From the NCBI GenBank assembly GCA_029259635.1, contig JAJDEU010000033.1:1-40551 (forward strand): DNA of 40,551 bases, in the 5' to 3' direction. A program made the translations under genes and the position numbers. Source of the stretch: Planctomycetota bacterium. GTDB lineage: Bacteria > Planctomycetota > UBA1135 > GCA-002686595. Positions 1-9,224 of this stretch are shown here, piece by piece. The notes under the pieces are model-generated. The model had not been told where the DNA came from and made no database searches. It saw only the letters and a list, made by a program, of their open reading frames with translations. Position 1 is the stretch's first letter. Each line of letters starts with the position of its first letter.

Positions 1-141
1 CGCCCCACGAGCGGCGTCCTTCCGGCCAGCTCGGCACCCAAAAGCCTCGCTGAATCTACGGATTCAGCTACGTTCCCGCGCACCGGCCTGACCAAAAATC
101 CGCTGCTCATGGAACGAAGCACTTTCACCACATGCTGCTAG
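1..141. repeat. Long palindromic repeat, copy 1 (left end cut by window edge)
   Basis: This is the right-hand ~85% of the palindromic element seen complete at 39044-39209. From 24 to 142 it aligns without gaps to 39092-39210, with about 80% identity counted by eye. The centre is a perfect 8-bp stem with a 4-nt loop, GCTGAATC-TACG-GATTCAGC (49-68). The outer arms also pair with each other, and by symmetry the element should start about 24 bp before the window. It lies upstream of the heptose kinase gene. No coding capacity is apparent. Confidence 0.8.
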
Positions 142-311
142 CAGCTTCTCGCGAGTTCGACGATTATCCGCCACGGCCGGCGCCTAACCTGCGGATAACA
201 ACTGCGCATGGCTCATGCGCGCGGCACATCGGCCCAATCTCGCTCCTCGCCCCCAGCCTTTTGGCGGCTCGCCGACGCTCCATTCGCCGCTCCTCGTTAT
301 CCTGTACGCCT

Positions 312-1322
312 ATGCCTGTTTTGGACCAAGTGCCGGACTTCTCCAGTCTGCGCGTCGCCGTCATCGGCGACCTGATCGCCGATCGCTACCTATTCGGACG
401 CCCGAGTCGACTCTCCCGTGAAGCACCGGTGATGGTCCTTCAGCACGTGGGCGAGGAATTCGGTGCCGGCGGAGCGGCCAACGTCGCTCGCAACGTCTGG
501 GCACTCGGTGCACGGGCTCGCGTCGTGGGCGCGGTTGGAGATGACGACTCCGGCCTGCAGCTGCGCCGGGTCCTCGACGAAAACGACCTCAGGACCGACG
601 AGCTCCTGACGGTGAAGGGCTGGACGACTCCGACCAAAACGCGAGTCCTGGGAGCCGAGCCGCGCCGAACGATGCAGCAGATCTTGCGCATCGACCGCGA
701 GCCGGAGAACGGTATCGATGAGGAGACGGCTTTTGCGATCTGCGACAACGCGCGCAGCATGATCGAGGAGCTCGACGTGCTGATCGTGTCGGACTACGGC
801 TACGGGGTGGCGGGGGATGAGCTGAGTGAAGTTGCGAAGAGCGCTGCCGCGGCGGGCGTCACGGTTGTGCTCGACCCGCGCTCGAGCTTGTCGCGCTTCC
901 AACACATCACCGCGGCCACACCGAATATTTCCGAGCTGGCGCGGTCGACCGGGCACACAGTGGGGGACTTTGAGGACCCCGAAGTCTTGGCGACCGCTGC
1001 GAATCAGGTTCTGGAGAGCTGCGAGTTGGCGTGGTTGCTCGTCACGATGGGCAACGCGGGAATGGCGCTGTTTGGCCATGAAGTTCCCAAGGCTGGACTC
1101 TTTGTCGAGGCTTCCGGTTCGGACGAAGTGGTCGACGTCAGCGGAGCTGGCGATACTGCGGTGGCGGCTTTCGCCTGCGCACTCGCCGCCGGAGCAAGTG
1201 GAGTGGACGCCATGCGCATCGCGAACGCGGCGTCGGGCGTCGTTGTCATGGAGAGCGGCACGGCTACCTGCGGAGATTCGACATTGCGGGCTGCGCTGCC
1301 CGGCTCGCCGATTCCCGACTGA
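312..1322 (+). CDS. hldE1 (rfaE domain I): D-glycero-beta-D-manno-heptose-7-phosphate kinase (PfkB/ribokinase family)
   Basis: This predicted 336-residue cytosolic kinase would phosphorylate heptose 7-phosphate at C1 to give the 1,7-bisphosphate, in the ADP-heptose pathway for the LPS inner core. The N-terminal strand VAVIGDLIADRYLFG, the glycine-rich GAGGAANVARN substrate segment and the C-terminal anion-hole motif DVSGAGDTAVAAF with its catalytic Asp are typical of RfaE domain I. The frame is open upstream to an ATG at 132, but those 60 residues are low-complexity and unlike the family, so the ATG at 312 just before the conserved start is preferred. The stop is 5 nt before the adenylyltransferase gene. 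In Enterobacteria the two activities are fused as HldE; here they are separate. Family assignment is firm; heptose specificity rests on the neighbour. Confidence 0.88.
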   Translation: MPVLDQVPDFSSLRVAVIGDLIADRYLFGRPSRLSREAPVMVLQHVGEEFGAGGAANVARNVWALGARARVVGAVGDDDSGLQLRRVLDENDLRTDELLTVKGWTTPTKTRVLGAEPRRTMQQILRIDREPENGIDEETAFAICDNARSMIEELDVLIVSDYGYGVAGDELSEVAKSAAAAGVTVVLDPRSSLSRFQHITAATPNISELARSTGHTVGDFEDPEVLATAANQVLESCELAWLLVTMGNAGMALFGHEVPKAGLFVEASGSDEVVDVSGAGDTAVAAFACALAAGASGVDAMRIANAASGVVVMESGTATCGDSTLRAALPGSPIPD

Positions 1323-1327
1323 CCTCG

Positions 1328-1873
1328 ATGAGTTCCTCGGTGAATGCGGGAAGGGGGAGCTCCGCTGGCGAGAGTTCTCACCGCGCTCGAGCGGTAGAGC
1401 GCGAAGAGCTCGCGCTCGAACTCGATCGGTTGCGCGGTGCCGATGCCGACCTGCGCGTCGTTCTGGCGAACGGCTGTTTCGAACTGCTGCACGTCGGGCA
1501 CGTCCGCTACCTCACCGACTCGCGCAGCCGCGGCGATCTCCTGGTCGTCGCGCTCAACGACGATCGCGGCGTGAAGGATCTCAAGGGCGCGCATCGCTCG
1601 GTGGTCCCCTTCGAAGAACGCGCCGAACTCTTGCTCGCCCTCGAATGCGTCGACTTCGTGACGGGCTTTAGCGAGCGCACCCTCGAGGCAACCCTGCGAC
1701 TCTTGCGCCCCGACGTGCACGCGAAGGGAACCGATTACACGGCGGAGAATCTTCCCGAGCGCGATGTGGACCGCGAGCTCGGAATCGAAATCGCGATCTG
1801 CGGCGATCCGAAGGAGCACTCATCCACCGAGCTCATCGGCCGGCTCGCTCAGCGGAGAGTGTCGGAGCGCTAG
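1328..1873 (+). CDS. hldE2 (rfaE domain II): D-glycero-beta-D-manno-heptose 1-phosphate adenylyltransferase (RfaE domain II)
   Basis: This 181-residue cytidylyltransferase-like protein would transfer AMP from ATP to heptose 1-phosphate, giving ADP-heptose. The segment VLANGCFELLHVGHVRYL carries the HxGH nucleotide-binding signature (HVGH), and HSSTELIGRL near the C-terminus matches the family's SSTxII motif. The first ~40 residues are Ser/Arg-rich and are not part of the domain, so translation may start further in. The gene follows the kinase with 5 nt between them, so the two are probably cotranscribed. It converges tail to tail with the glutamate dehydrogenase paralogue, 6 nt away. A phosphatase (GmhB) and an isomerase (GmhA), needed for the complete pathway, are not in the window. 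Confidence 0.88.
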   Translation: MSSSVNAGRGSSAGESSHRARAVEREELALELDRLRGADADLRVVLANGCFELLHVGHVRYLTDSRSRGDLLVVALNDDRGVKDLKGAHRSVVPFEERAELLLALECVDFVTGFSERTLEATLRLLRPDVHAKGTDYTAENLPERDVDRELGIEIAICGDPKEHSSTELIGRLAQRRVSER

Positions 1874-1879
1874 CTTGGG

Positions 1880-3220
1880 CTAAGCGTAGATCCCGCGCAG
1901 CTTGTCCGCCTGAACAACTCGATCGACGGCGAGCATGTTAGCGGCCATTCGGAGGCTGACGTCGTGCTCGTCTTGAATCACACCGACGGCGTCCCAGGCT
2001 TCCGTCATGAAGCGCCGGAGACGTTTGGCGAAGACGACCTCGAGCCAGGACATGCCCTGGCGGTTTTGCACCCACTCGAAGTAGTCCGCGACCGCACTGC
2101 CCGCGTTCGCGAGAATGTCGGGGATGACCGTGATGCCGCGCTCGGTCAACACGCTATCTCCGCGAGCGGAGACCGGGCCGTGAGCTCCCTCAAGAACCAA
2201 CTTGGCGTTGATGTTGTTCGCGTTGCGCGAGGTGACGGCGTTGGCCACGGCGCAGGGGGCGAGGATGTCGCAGGGACGCGTGAGCATCTCCTCGTTGCGA
2301 ATGTGATCGTTGGGACTGCCCTTACCGTCGCCGGGATATTCGCGCAGGCTTCCGTATTCGGCACGCCATGCGAGGACCTTGGGGATATTGAGCCCGGTCT
2401 CGCAGAACAGTGCGCCGTGCACATCGGAGATTCCGCGGACGATGAATCCATCGTCGTAGAGAATGCGGGCCAAGTTGCCACCCACTCTGCCGACGCCTTG
2501 GATAATGATGCTGGGAGTCTTGCCGCCGATTTTAAAGCGCGCGAGAGCGAGCTGCAGGATGACCTTCAAGCCCTGTGCAACCGCGTCCTCGTGGCCGATC
2601 GTTCCGCCCAAGCCCTGCGGCTTGCCGGTCACCGTGGCGGTTTCCGCGAATCGAACGTGCACGGAGACGGTGTCCATCATCCAGGCCATCATTTGATTGG
2701 CCTGGGTGTCGGCGACCACCTCGGGAGTGAACACATCGCGATCGGGTCCGATCGTGCCGAGCATATTTGCGGTATAGCGCCGGACCGTGCGCTCGAGCTC
2801 GGACTCGCTGAGCTTAGCCGCATCCACGCTGAATCCACCGGCGGCTCCACCGAAGGGGATGTTCATCAGCGCACACTTCCAAGTCGTCCAGGCGGCGAGC
2901 GCCCGGAGCTCGTCGAGCTTTAAGTCGGGCGAGACACACAGCGGCCCAATGAAGGGGCCGAGGCCTTGGTTGTGTTGGACGCGATAGCCGTCGAAGACCG
3001 ACAGTGAACCATCGTCCATTCGGACGGGAACGGCCACGCGGATCTCCCGGTCGGGCTTGCGCAGGATCGCGTATTCGTCGCCGTCAACGCCCAGCTTGTG
3101 CGCGGCGCGGTCGAACTGACTCATCATCGTCGCAAAGGGCGACTCTTCATCGAGGACCGGCGTCGACGGCAAAAAGTCGTTGGTCTCGGGCGCGATGGGC
3201 TCTTCTTGAGTAGTGCTCAC
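1880..3220 (-). CDS. Glutamate dehydrogenase paralogue lacking catalytic residues (probable regulatory subunit)
   Basis: This 446-residue protein has the full Glu/Leu/Phe/Val dehydrogenase fold (dimerisation domain, then a Rossmann domain with GVGRVGG at 242-248) and is clearly homologous to its upstream neighbour. Active-site positions have changed: the substrate-binding KGG becomes IGP (Lys to Ile91), the catalytic Lys of GGAKGG becomes Ala127, the catalytic Asp of PAPD becomes Glu167, and the substrate-binding Ser before YFEW becomes Asp379. The Lys of TWKC (Lys115) is kept. It is unlikely to deaminate glutamate. The frame is intact and well conserved elsewhere, so it is not a pseudogene. 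It lies 27 nt after the intact paralogue, as expected for a hetero-oligomer partner. Thermus thermophilus has a comparable pairing of a non-catalytic GdhA with catalytic GdhB. A changed substrate is a less likely alternative. Confidence 0.85.
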   Translation of the reverse strand: MSTTQEEPIAPETNDFLPSTPVLDEESPFATMMSQFDRAAHKLGVDGDEYAILRKPDREIRVAVPVRMDDGSLSVFDGYRVQHNQGLGPFIGPLCVSPDLKLDELRALAAWTTWKCALMNIPFGGAAGGFSVDAAKLSESELERTVRRYTANMLGTIGPDRDVFTPEVVADTQANQMMAWMMDTVSVHVRFAETATVTGKPQGLGGTIGHEDAVAQGLKVILQLALARFKIGGKTPSIIIQGVGRVGGNLARILYDDGFIVRGISDVHGALFCETGLNIPKVLAWRAEYGSLREYPGDGKGSPNDHIRNEEMLTRPCDILAPCAVANAVTSRNANNINAKLVLEGAHGPVSARGDSVLTERGITVIPDILANAGSAVADYFEWVQNRQGMSWLEVVFAKRLRRFMTEAWDAVGVIQDEHDVSLRMAANMLAVDRVVQADKLRGIYA

Positions 3221-3247
3221 GTGGAATGGAGGGGCAGGCGACTGGGG

Positions 3248-4534
<1,287 letters not shown>

Positions 4535-4820
4535 CGCTTGTTCATCGACGGGAACGCCGATGATGGGGGGGCTGCAGACGGAGGTGATCAGCGACCTCGT
4601 ACGAGGTTTCCGATCGGTGATGAAGAGTCCTATTGCAGCTTGGGCGTGCGCCGGAGGGAACCCCTTCAAGCGGAATTCCATCAAGGAATCCACAATTGCT
4701 TCGTTGAGATTTTCGAGCGGACACCGGTGAGTCGGGCGAAATTCCGCCGGTTCCACCGGATTTCCCTCCGAATACTCGCCGCGGGTTGAACGTTTCGGCA
4801 ACTCGCGGTGGGATGGTGCT

Positions 4821-5678
4821 ATGTCCTCGGTCATGACTTTCACGACGAGCGCCTTTGGGGGCAGCGCCGAAGGCACAGCGGATTCGGGGACCTCGGTATT
4901 CAACGAGGATCAGGCGCGCTCGTGGTTGGCCCGGCTTGCGCCCGAGTTGGCCTCGAAAAGGCTGCGGACGATGCCCGGGCGCGAGACCTTTGCTCTTGAG
5001 CTGGATGGACGTCAGGTGGTCGTGAAGTGCATGGCGAGCGACTCGCTTCGCGAGCGCTGGTACGAGCGACTTCATACGGGGGGCCAACGCACGCCGGGGC
5101 AGCGGGAGTTTGAAAACCTTCGGGCACTCGACTCGGCTGGCCTGCCGGTTCCGCGAGCTCTGCTCTGGGCGCGGAATTCTTCTGGCGCCAGCTTGGTGGT
5201 GATGGAGAAAATTCCTCATCGCGAGGACCTCGAGCAACGACTGGCGACGAGCGACCGGACCGAGCGACGTCGCCTCCTAAATCGGCTCGCCGATCTCGTC
5301 GCGGAGCTGCACCGGGCCGGGTTCTACCACCGCGACCTGTACCTCTCTCACATCGTGCTGCGCGAGGGGACCGACTCACCGGTGATTCTGGACGTGGGCC
5401 GCTTGCGCAGAGAGTCGAGCCCGCGCCAGCGCTGGTTCATCAAGGACCTGGCCGCACTGCTGCACTCGTCTCCACCCTCAATCCGTCGCACCGACTCGCT
5501 TCGGTTCTTGCGTCGCTATCGCGCCGCCGTGCTCGGCGAAACCCCTTCGAAGCAGGACCTCGCGCGCTTCTCTCGCGCCATTGTGCAGAAGGCCCGGCGC
5601 CTCGCGGCTCACCGCCCGAAGTTCGCGGACACAAAAACCTATCGCGCGGGCGATGACGAGAAGAGCGTGCAACCTTGA
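4821..5678 (+). CDS. waaP: LPS core kinase, WaaP/InaA (Kdo kinase) family
   Basis: The 285-residue protein has a small protein-kinase-like fold (Kdo/WaaP family) that phosphorylates heptose or Kdo in the LPS inner core on the cytoplasmic face. Visible motifs are the ATP lysine in VVVKC (Lys69), the catalytic loop [13 protein letters not shown] with His170-Arg171-Asp172 and the family-specific downstream His, and a metal-binding Asp191 in ILDVGRLRR in place of DFG. The first ~30 residues are Ser/Thr/Gly-rich and poorly conserved, so an internal start is possible. Its stop overlaps the start of the following heptosyltransferase (TTGA), which places it in the core-assembly operon. Whether it acts on HepI, HepII or Kdo cannot be read from the sequence. 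Confidence 0.85.
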   Translation: MSSVMTFTTSAFGGSAEGTADSGTSVFNEDQARSWLARLAPELASKRLRTMPGRETFALELDGRQVVVKCMASDSLRERWYERLHTGGQRTPGQREFENLRALDSAGLPVPRALLWARNSSGASLVVMEKIPHREDLEQRLATSDRTERRRLLNRLADLVAELHRAGFYHRDLYLSHIVLREGTDSPVILDVGRLRRESSPRQRWFIKDLAALLHSSPPSIRRTDSLRFLRRYRAAVLGETPSKQDLARFSRAIVQKARRLAAHRPKFADTKTYRAGDDEKSVQP

Positions 5679-6724
5679 GCGGCGGCCACCTCGTCATCCG
5701 AGCTCCCAACTGGGTCGGTGATCTCGTGATGGCGACGCCCGTCATGGAAGCGGCCTCTGTTTCGCCCGATTGGGAGCGTGTCTCGATCGTTCTGCGCGAG
5801 CATCTGGCGCCGCTCCTGGCGGACAGTTCCTATGGGGACCGATTGGTGACCGTCACGAAATCGACGGAGGTCTCGGTACTGCGAGGGCTCGAAGCCGATG
5901 CCGTAATGCTGCTCACCAATTCCCTCGGAGCGGCCTGGCGGGCCTTTCGCGCGCGAATTGGCGTGAGAGCGGGCGCGGCGCTCGGCCTCCGGCGACCGCT
6001 CCTCACGCACGGTTTCGTGCCGCCCACTTCCGGCGGTCGACGCGTGCCGATCCCCACCGCGCATCTCCTGCGCGATGTCGCCGGTTTGGTCGGAGTCGCC
6101 GTGCCCAGCCTGCACCCGCACCTCGCGATTTCGGAAGAGACCCGCGCCCGAGCGACTCGAATCGTGCGGGAGGCCGGCCTCGAAGAAGGGGAGCCCTATG
6201 TCGTCTGCGCGCCCGGTGCGGCCTTTGGCGCCGCGAAGCTCTGGCCGCCCGCCTTCTTCGCGGTGGTCCTCGACGAGCTCTGGGAGCGCCGCGGACTGCG
6301 CGGAGTCGTGACCTGCGGTCCGGGCGAAGAGGACCTGGTGCGCGAGGTCGTGCGGGCCGCGCGCTTCAAGCCGGTCTCCCTGGCGGATTCCGAGAGAGAC
6401 TTGGCCATGCTCGCTCCACTGATCGCCGACTCCGAGCTGCTTGTGGTGGGCGACTCCGGGCCGCGCTGGTTTGCCGCGGCTTTCGACGTTCCGTGTGTGT
6501 CGATCATGGGCCCGAACTCGCCGGAGTTGACGGCTTCTTCGCTCGAGTGGTGCGAGGTCGTGCGCCGCGAGGACTTGGAGTGTTCGCCCTGCATGCGGCG
6601 CGTCTGTCCGCTCGGTCATCACGAGTGCATGCGCGGCTTACCTCCGGCGCGCGTCCTGGCTGCGGCGGTGGAGCTCTTGGAGCGGCGCGCCGGCGAGCGA
6701 GAGACCGCCAGCGCTCTTCGATGA
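5675..6724 (+). CDS. waaF: ADP-heptose:LPS heptosyltransferase, GT9 family (WaaF-like)
   Basis: This 349-residue GT-B glycosyltransferase would add L,D-heptose from ADP-heptose to the growing LPS core. The N-terminus APNWVGDLVMATP is the family's acceptor-side motif. VVGDSGPRWFAAAF is close to the GDTGxxHLAAA nucleotide-sugar segment, with Arg in place of the usual His. The Cys-rich tail CSPCMRRVCPLGHHECM is typical of heptosyltransferase II. Translation probably starts at a TTG whose last two bases form part of the waaP stop codon, and the gene ends in an ATGA overlap with the second GT9 gene, so the three are translationally coupled. Family is certain; the order of action relative to the next gene is inferred. 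Confidence 0.88.
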   Translation: MSGGHLVIRAPNWVGDLVMATPVMEAASVSPDWERVSIVLREHLAPLLADSSYGDRLVTVTKSTEVSVLRGLEADAVMLLTNSLGAAWRAFRARIGVRAGAALGLRRPLLTHGFVPPTSGGRRVPIPTAHLLRDVAGLVGVAVPSLHPHLAISEETRARATRIVREAGLEEGEPYVVCAPGAAFGAAKLWPPAFFAVVLDELWERRGLRGVVTCGPGEEDLVREVVRAARFKPVSLADSERDLAMLAPLIADSELLVVGDSGPRWFAAAFDVPCVSIMGPNSPELTASSLEWCEVVRREDLECSPCMRRVCPLGHHECMRGLPPARVLAAAVELLERRAGERETASALR

Positions 6725-7818
6725 GGCTCCGCGGCGGCGAGAAGGTTTTGGTACGGGTGCCGTCTTGGCTCGGCGATGCGGTGATGAGCGAGCCTGCGAT
6801 TCGCGCGCTGCACCAGTGGCAAGAGTCGAACTCGGCGGGCGGGTCGTTGACGCTCGCGGGTCCGGCTGCGCTGCTCTCGCTCTTGGAAGGAGCGGCGCCG
6901 GGCGCTCGCTTAGTGCCCCTCGAGAGCGCGGACCGAGGAGCATTCCGAGCCTGGCGCGGCCACGATGTCGCGCTGCTTCTGACCGGCTCTTTTCGAAGCG
7001 CGTGGATGGCGGCTCGGGCGGGAATCCCCGAGCGAGTCGGTTGGAGTCGCGATGCCCGCGGCTTTTTGCTGACGTCGAGTATGACGCCCGCGCGGGAGTG
7101 CGGACGGACTCCGCTGTCGCTCGGGAGGCGCGGCGGATCGCGACGCTGGCTGCCGCGGTACTTTGGAAGCACCTGCAACGAACTGCTCGCGCACATCGGA
7201 TTGCCCGTTCGGGAGACGCGTCCCCGGTTGCACGCGACCGCGCAGGCCCGAGCCCTAGTTGCGGGGCGCCTTCAGCGCGAAGGGCTTGCGCCCGGCGAGC
7301 CCTTCTTGGCGATCAACGCGGGCGGGCGGGCGGACTCGGCGAAGGCGATTCCAACAAAGCTCTGGGTCGACGCTCTCCGCGAGTTTGGGCGAGCCGCCGA
7401 AGCGGTAATCGTGATCGTCGCGGGCCCGGGTGAGGAGGAGCGCGCTGAGCAGTTGGGAGCTGCGCTCGAACGCTCGATCGTACTCTCCCGCCCCGTGTTG
7501 AACCTCGCCGAGGAGCTGGCGCTGTTCGAAGAGGCGCGCGTCGTGCTGACTGGCGATACGGGGCCGCGTCACCTCGCCGTGGCCTGTGGCGCTCGGCTGG
7601 TCGCCTTGCTCGGCCCGACGGATCCGCGACACACGGGGGATTTTTTGACGAATACGCGGGTGCTGCGCCGGGTGGTATCCTGCGGCCCGTGCCACCTGGA
7701 GCGCTGTCCGCTGGGCGGTCCCGATCATCAGACCTGTCTGACGGGATTGGATCCATCCGCCATTGCGGCGGCCGCGCTGGAGCTCTTTTGTTTGCCCCCC
7801 TCGACCCCCGCTAATTGA
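6721..7818 (+). CDS. ADP-heptose:LPS heptosyltransferase, GT9 family (second copy)
   Basis: This 365-residue second GT9 heptosyltransferase has N-terminal VRVPSWLGDAVMSEP, central LAINAGGRADSAK, nucleotide-sugar motif LTGDTGPRHLAVACG and a Cys-rich tail CGPCHLERCPLGG. The ATG at 6721 overlaps the previous stop (ATGA); the frame is open for a further 950 nt upstream, but that part is antisense-like shadow of the first gene. The GDTGPRHLA motif is intact here, whereas the upstream copy has GDSGPRWFA, which suggests the two recognise different acceptors. Both probably act at the cytoplasmic face of the inner membrane. The next gene begins at its stop codon. Confidence 0.88.
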   Translation: MRLRGGEKVLVRVPSWLGDAVMSEPAIRALHQWQESNSAGGSLTLAGPAALLSLLEGAAPGARLVPLESADRGAFRAWRGHDVALLLTGSFRSAWMAARAGIPERVGWSRDARGFLLTSSMTPARECGRTPLSLGRRGGSRRWLPRYFGSTCNELLAHIGLPVRETRPRLHATAQARALVAGRLQREGLAPGEPFLAINAGGRADSAKAIPTKLWVDALREFGRAAEAVIVIVAGPGEEERAEQLGAALERSIVLSRPVLNLAEELALFEEARVVLTGDTGPRHLAVACGARLVALLGPTDPRHTGDFLTNTRVLRRVVSCGPCHLERCPLGGPDHQTCLTGLDPSAIAAAALELFCLPPSTPAN

Positions 7819-7820
7819 CC

Positions 7821-8642
7821 ATGTCCCCCGTGCTTGACGACTTTCCGACTGACGTTCCCGATAACCCCGAGCTTGTCGAGATGCGACGTGAGGGCGACTT
7901 GGTCTGGCTGACCCTCGCTCGGCCGGAAGTGATGAATTGCTTGTCCTTTCCGACATTGAAGCGCTTTCGGACGATCTTGGAGGAGCTGCGCGAGGACCTC
8001 AGTATTCGCTGCATTTTGATCACGGGCACAGGTGAAAAGGCTTTTTGCGCCGGTGCGGATCTCAAAGAACGCAGGACCATGCCGCTCGACCGAGTGCCGG
8101 AGTTCGTCAAGAACATCCGGGCCTTGATGGATGATGTCGAGGCGCTTCCGCAACCGACGATCGGCGTGATCAATGGCTTCGCTTTTGGTGGGGGAACCGA
8201 GCTCCTGCTCGCTTGCGATCTACGCATCGCCGCGCCCCACGCTCAGCTCGGATTAACTGAAGTCTCGCTCGCGATCATTCCCGGCGCCGGCGGGACCCAG
8301 CGTCTGCCGCGCTTGATCGGCAAGTCCCGCGCGAAAGACTTGATCCTCACCGCACGGCGGATCGCTGCCGCCGAGGCCTTTGACATTGGGCTGGTCAATC
8401 GCGTCGCCGAAGCGGGCAAGTTGACCGAAGGTGCGACGGAGCTAGCGCAGTCGATCGCGGCCAACGGGCCGGTTGCGGTTCGAGCGGCGAAGGATGCCAT
8501 CGACGTCGGACTGGAAGAGAAACAGGAGCTCGGCTTGAAGCATGAAGCCGCCTGTTATGAGCGCACGCTCTCGACCGAAGATCGGCTCGAAGCCCTCGCC
8601 GCTTTTTCGGAGAAGCGAAAGCCCGCCTTTAAGGGGGCCTGA
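7821..8642 (+). CDS. Enoyl-CoA hydratase/isomerase family (methylglutaconyl-CoA hydratase-like)
   Basis: This 273-residue crotonase-fold enzyme hydrates an enoyl-CoA. GADLKERRTM supplies one oxyanion-hole strand and resembles the AUH/methylglutaconyl-CoA hydratase subgroup; FAFGGGTELLLACD supplies the other oxyanion glycine and the first catalytic Glu. The second catalytic Glu lies in LTEVSLAIIPGAGGTQRL. A TTG at 7815 overlapping the upstream stop (TTGA) is an alternative start; the ATG at 7821 is preferred because both give the same conserved protein. It is probably carried on the LPS core transcript although its chemistry (leucine or fatty-acid degradation) is unrelated. Substrate assignment is by motif resemblance only. 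Confidence 0.85.
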   Translation: MSPVLDDFPTDVPDNPELVEMRREGDLVWLTLARPEVMNCLSFPTLKRFRTILEELREDLSIRCILITGTGEKAFCAGADLKERRTMPLDRVPEFVKNIRALMDDVEALPQPTIGVINGFAFGGGTELLLACDLRIAAPHAQLGLTEVSLAIIPGAGGTQRLPRLIGKSRAKDLILTARRIAAAEAFDIGLVNRVAEAGKLTEGATELAQSIAANGPVAVRAAKDAIDVGLEEKQELGLKHEAACYERTLSTEDRLEALAAFSEKRKPAFKGA

Positions 8643-9071
8643 TCAGGCGTCGTAGTTCGCGTCGTTCTCCGCCGCGATGCGCTCGATCTCTTCGGGGCTA
8701 AAGAGCCGTCCCTGACCGGCGCCTGGACAGAGGGCCTTCACGACCTTCTCCCAGTGTTGCTCCCGCAGGTTCTCGGTCCAGAAGGGCCAGGTCGAACACT
8801 GCTTGGGGCGGGCCGGATACACGCTACAGCGGCGCTCCTCGGTCAAAAAAGGGCAGTTGGGCTCGTCCATCCGCAGGACGGTCCAGCCCTCCTCAAGGGT
8901 GCACCAGCGCTCCCGGAACTCGGTTGAGGACAGCTGGAGCTCCCGAGCAAGACCCTCGACTTCGTCATCGGTGAGGTACACGTAGCTGTACTCTCCATGG
9001 TTCGCGCAGCAGTGGCCCGAGCCTTGGCAGGAAAAGCGTAAGCCCTTGCTGTACCAATCTTTATCGCTCAT
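8643..9071 (-). CDS. YkgJ-type cysteine-cluster protein (putative metal-binding)
   Basis: This 142-residue soluble protein belongs to the CxxxCxxCC-type family (YkgJ, also called zinc/iron-chelating domain). Conserved cysteines are visible in SCQGSGHCC near the N-terminus, NCPFL and RRCSVYPARPKQCSTWPFW in the middle, and ALCPGAGQG near the end, giving eight Cys in all. These are thought to bind a metal or an Fe-S cluster; the cellular role of the family is not established. Its stop codon abuts the stop of the enoyl-CoA hydratase gene, so the two converge with no intergenic space. It diverges from the sigma-54 activator gene across 153 bp. Confidence 0.82.
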   Translation of the reverse strand: MSDKDWYSKGLRFSCQGSGHCCANHGEYSYVYLTDDEVEGLARELQLSSTEFRERWCTLEEGWTVLRMDEPNCPFLTEERRCSVYPARPKQCSTWPFWTENLREQHWEKVVKALCPGAGQGRLFSPEEIERIAAENDANYDA

Positions 9072-9108
9072 GTGGGGCTCTGATTTCGAAGTGTGCGGTA
9101 ACCGAACG

Positions 9109-9151
9109 GTACCCCCGGATTAGAGGGTACTGGGTGTGCGCTTTTGCACAC
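9109..9151. other. Two small hairpins in a divergent intergenic region
   Basis: Between the divergent YkgJ-like and FHA-sigma-54 genes there are two perfect inverted repeats: GTACCC at 9109-9114 with GGGTAC at 9125-9130, and GTGTGC at 9134-9139 with GCACAC at 9146-9151. They could be operator half-sites or leader hairpins for the activator gene. No clear -35/-10 pair was found here. Confidence 0.35.
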
Positions 9152-9224
9152 ACGCTTGGCGCGCTGAGGTGCCCCGAGCGGAGCCTCTCCCTCGCCCCAG
9201 ACCGCTCGAGGTCCCAGATTCCCG

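Noticed and set aside
132..311. Heptose kinase starting at ATG 132
   Set aside because: The 60 additional residues are low-complexity and begin directly at the edge of the palindromic repeat; PfkB kinases start at the VAVIGD strand region.
4535..4903. N-terminal extension of the catalytic glutamate dehydrogenase
   Set aside because: The frame is open, but the 123 extra residues do not resemble the family, overlap the divergent waaP-like gene and would make the protein far longer than usual GDH.
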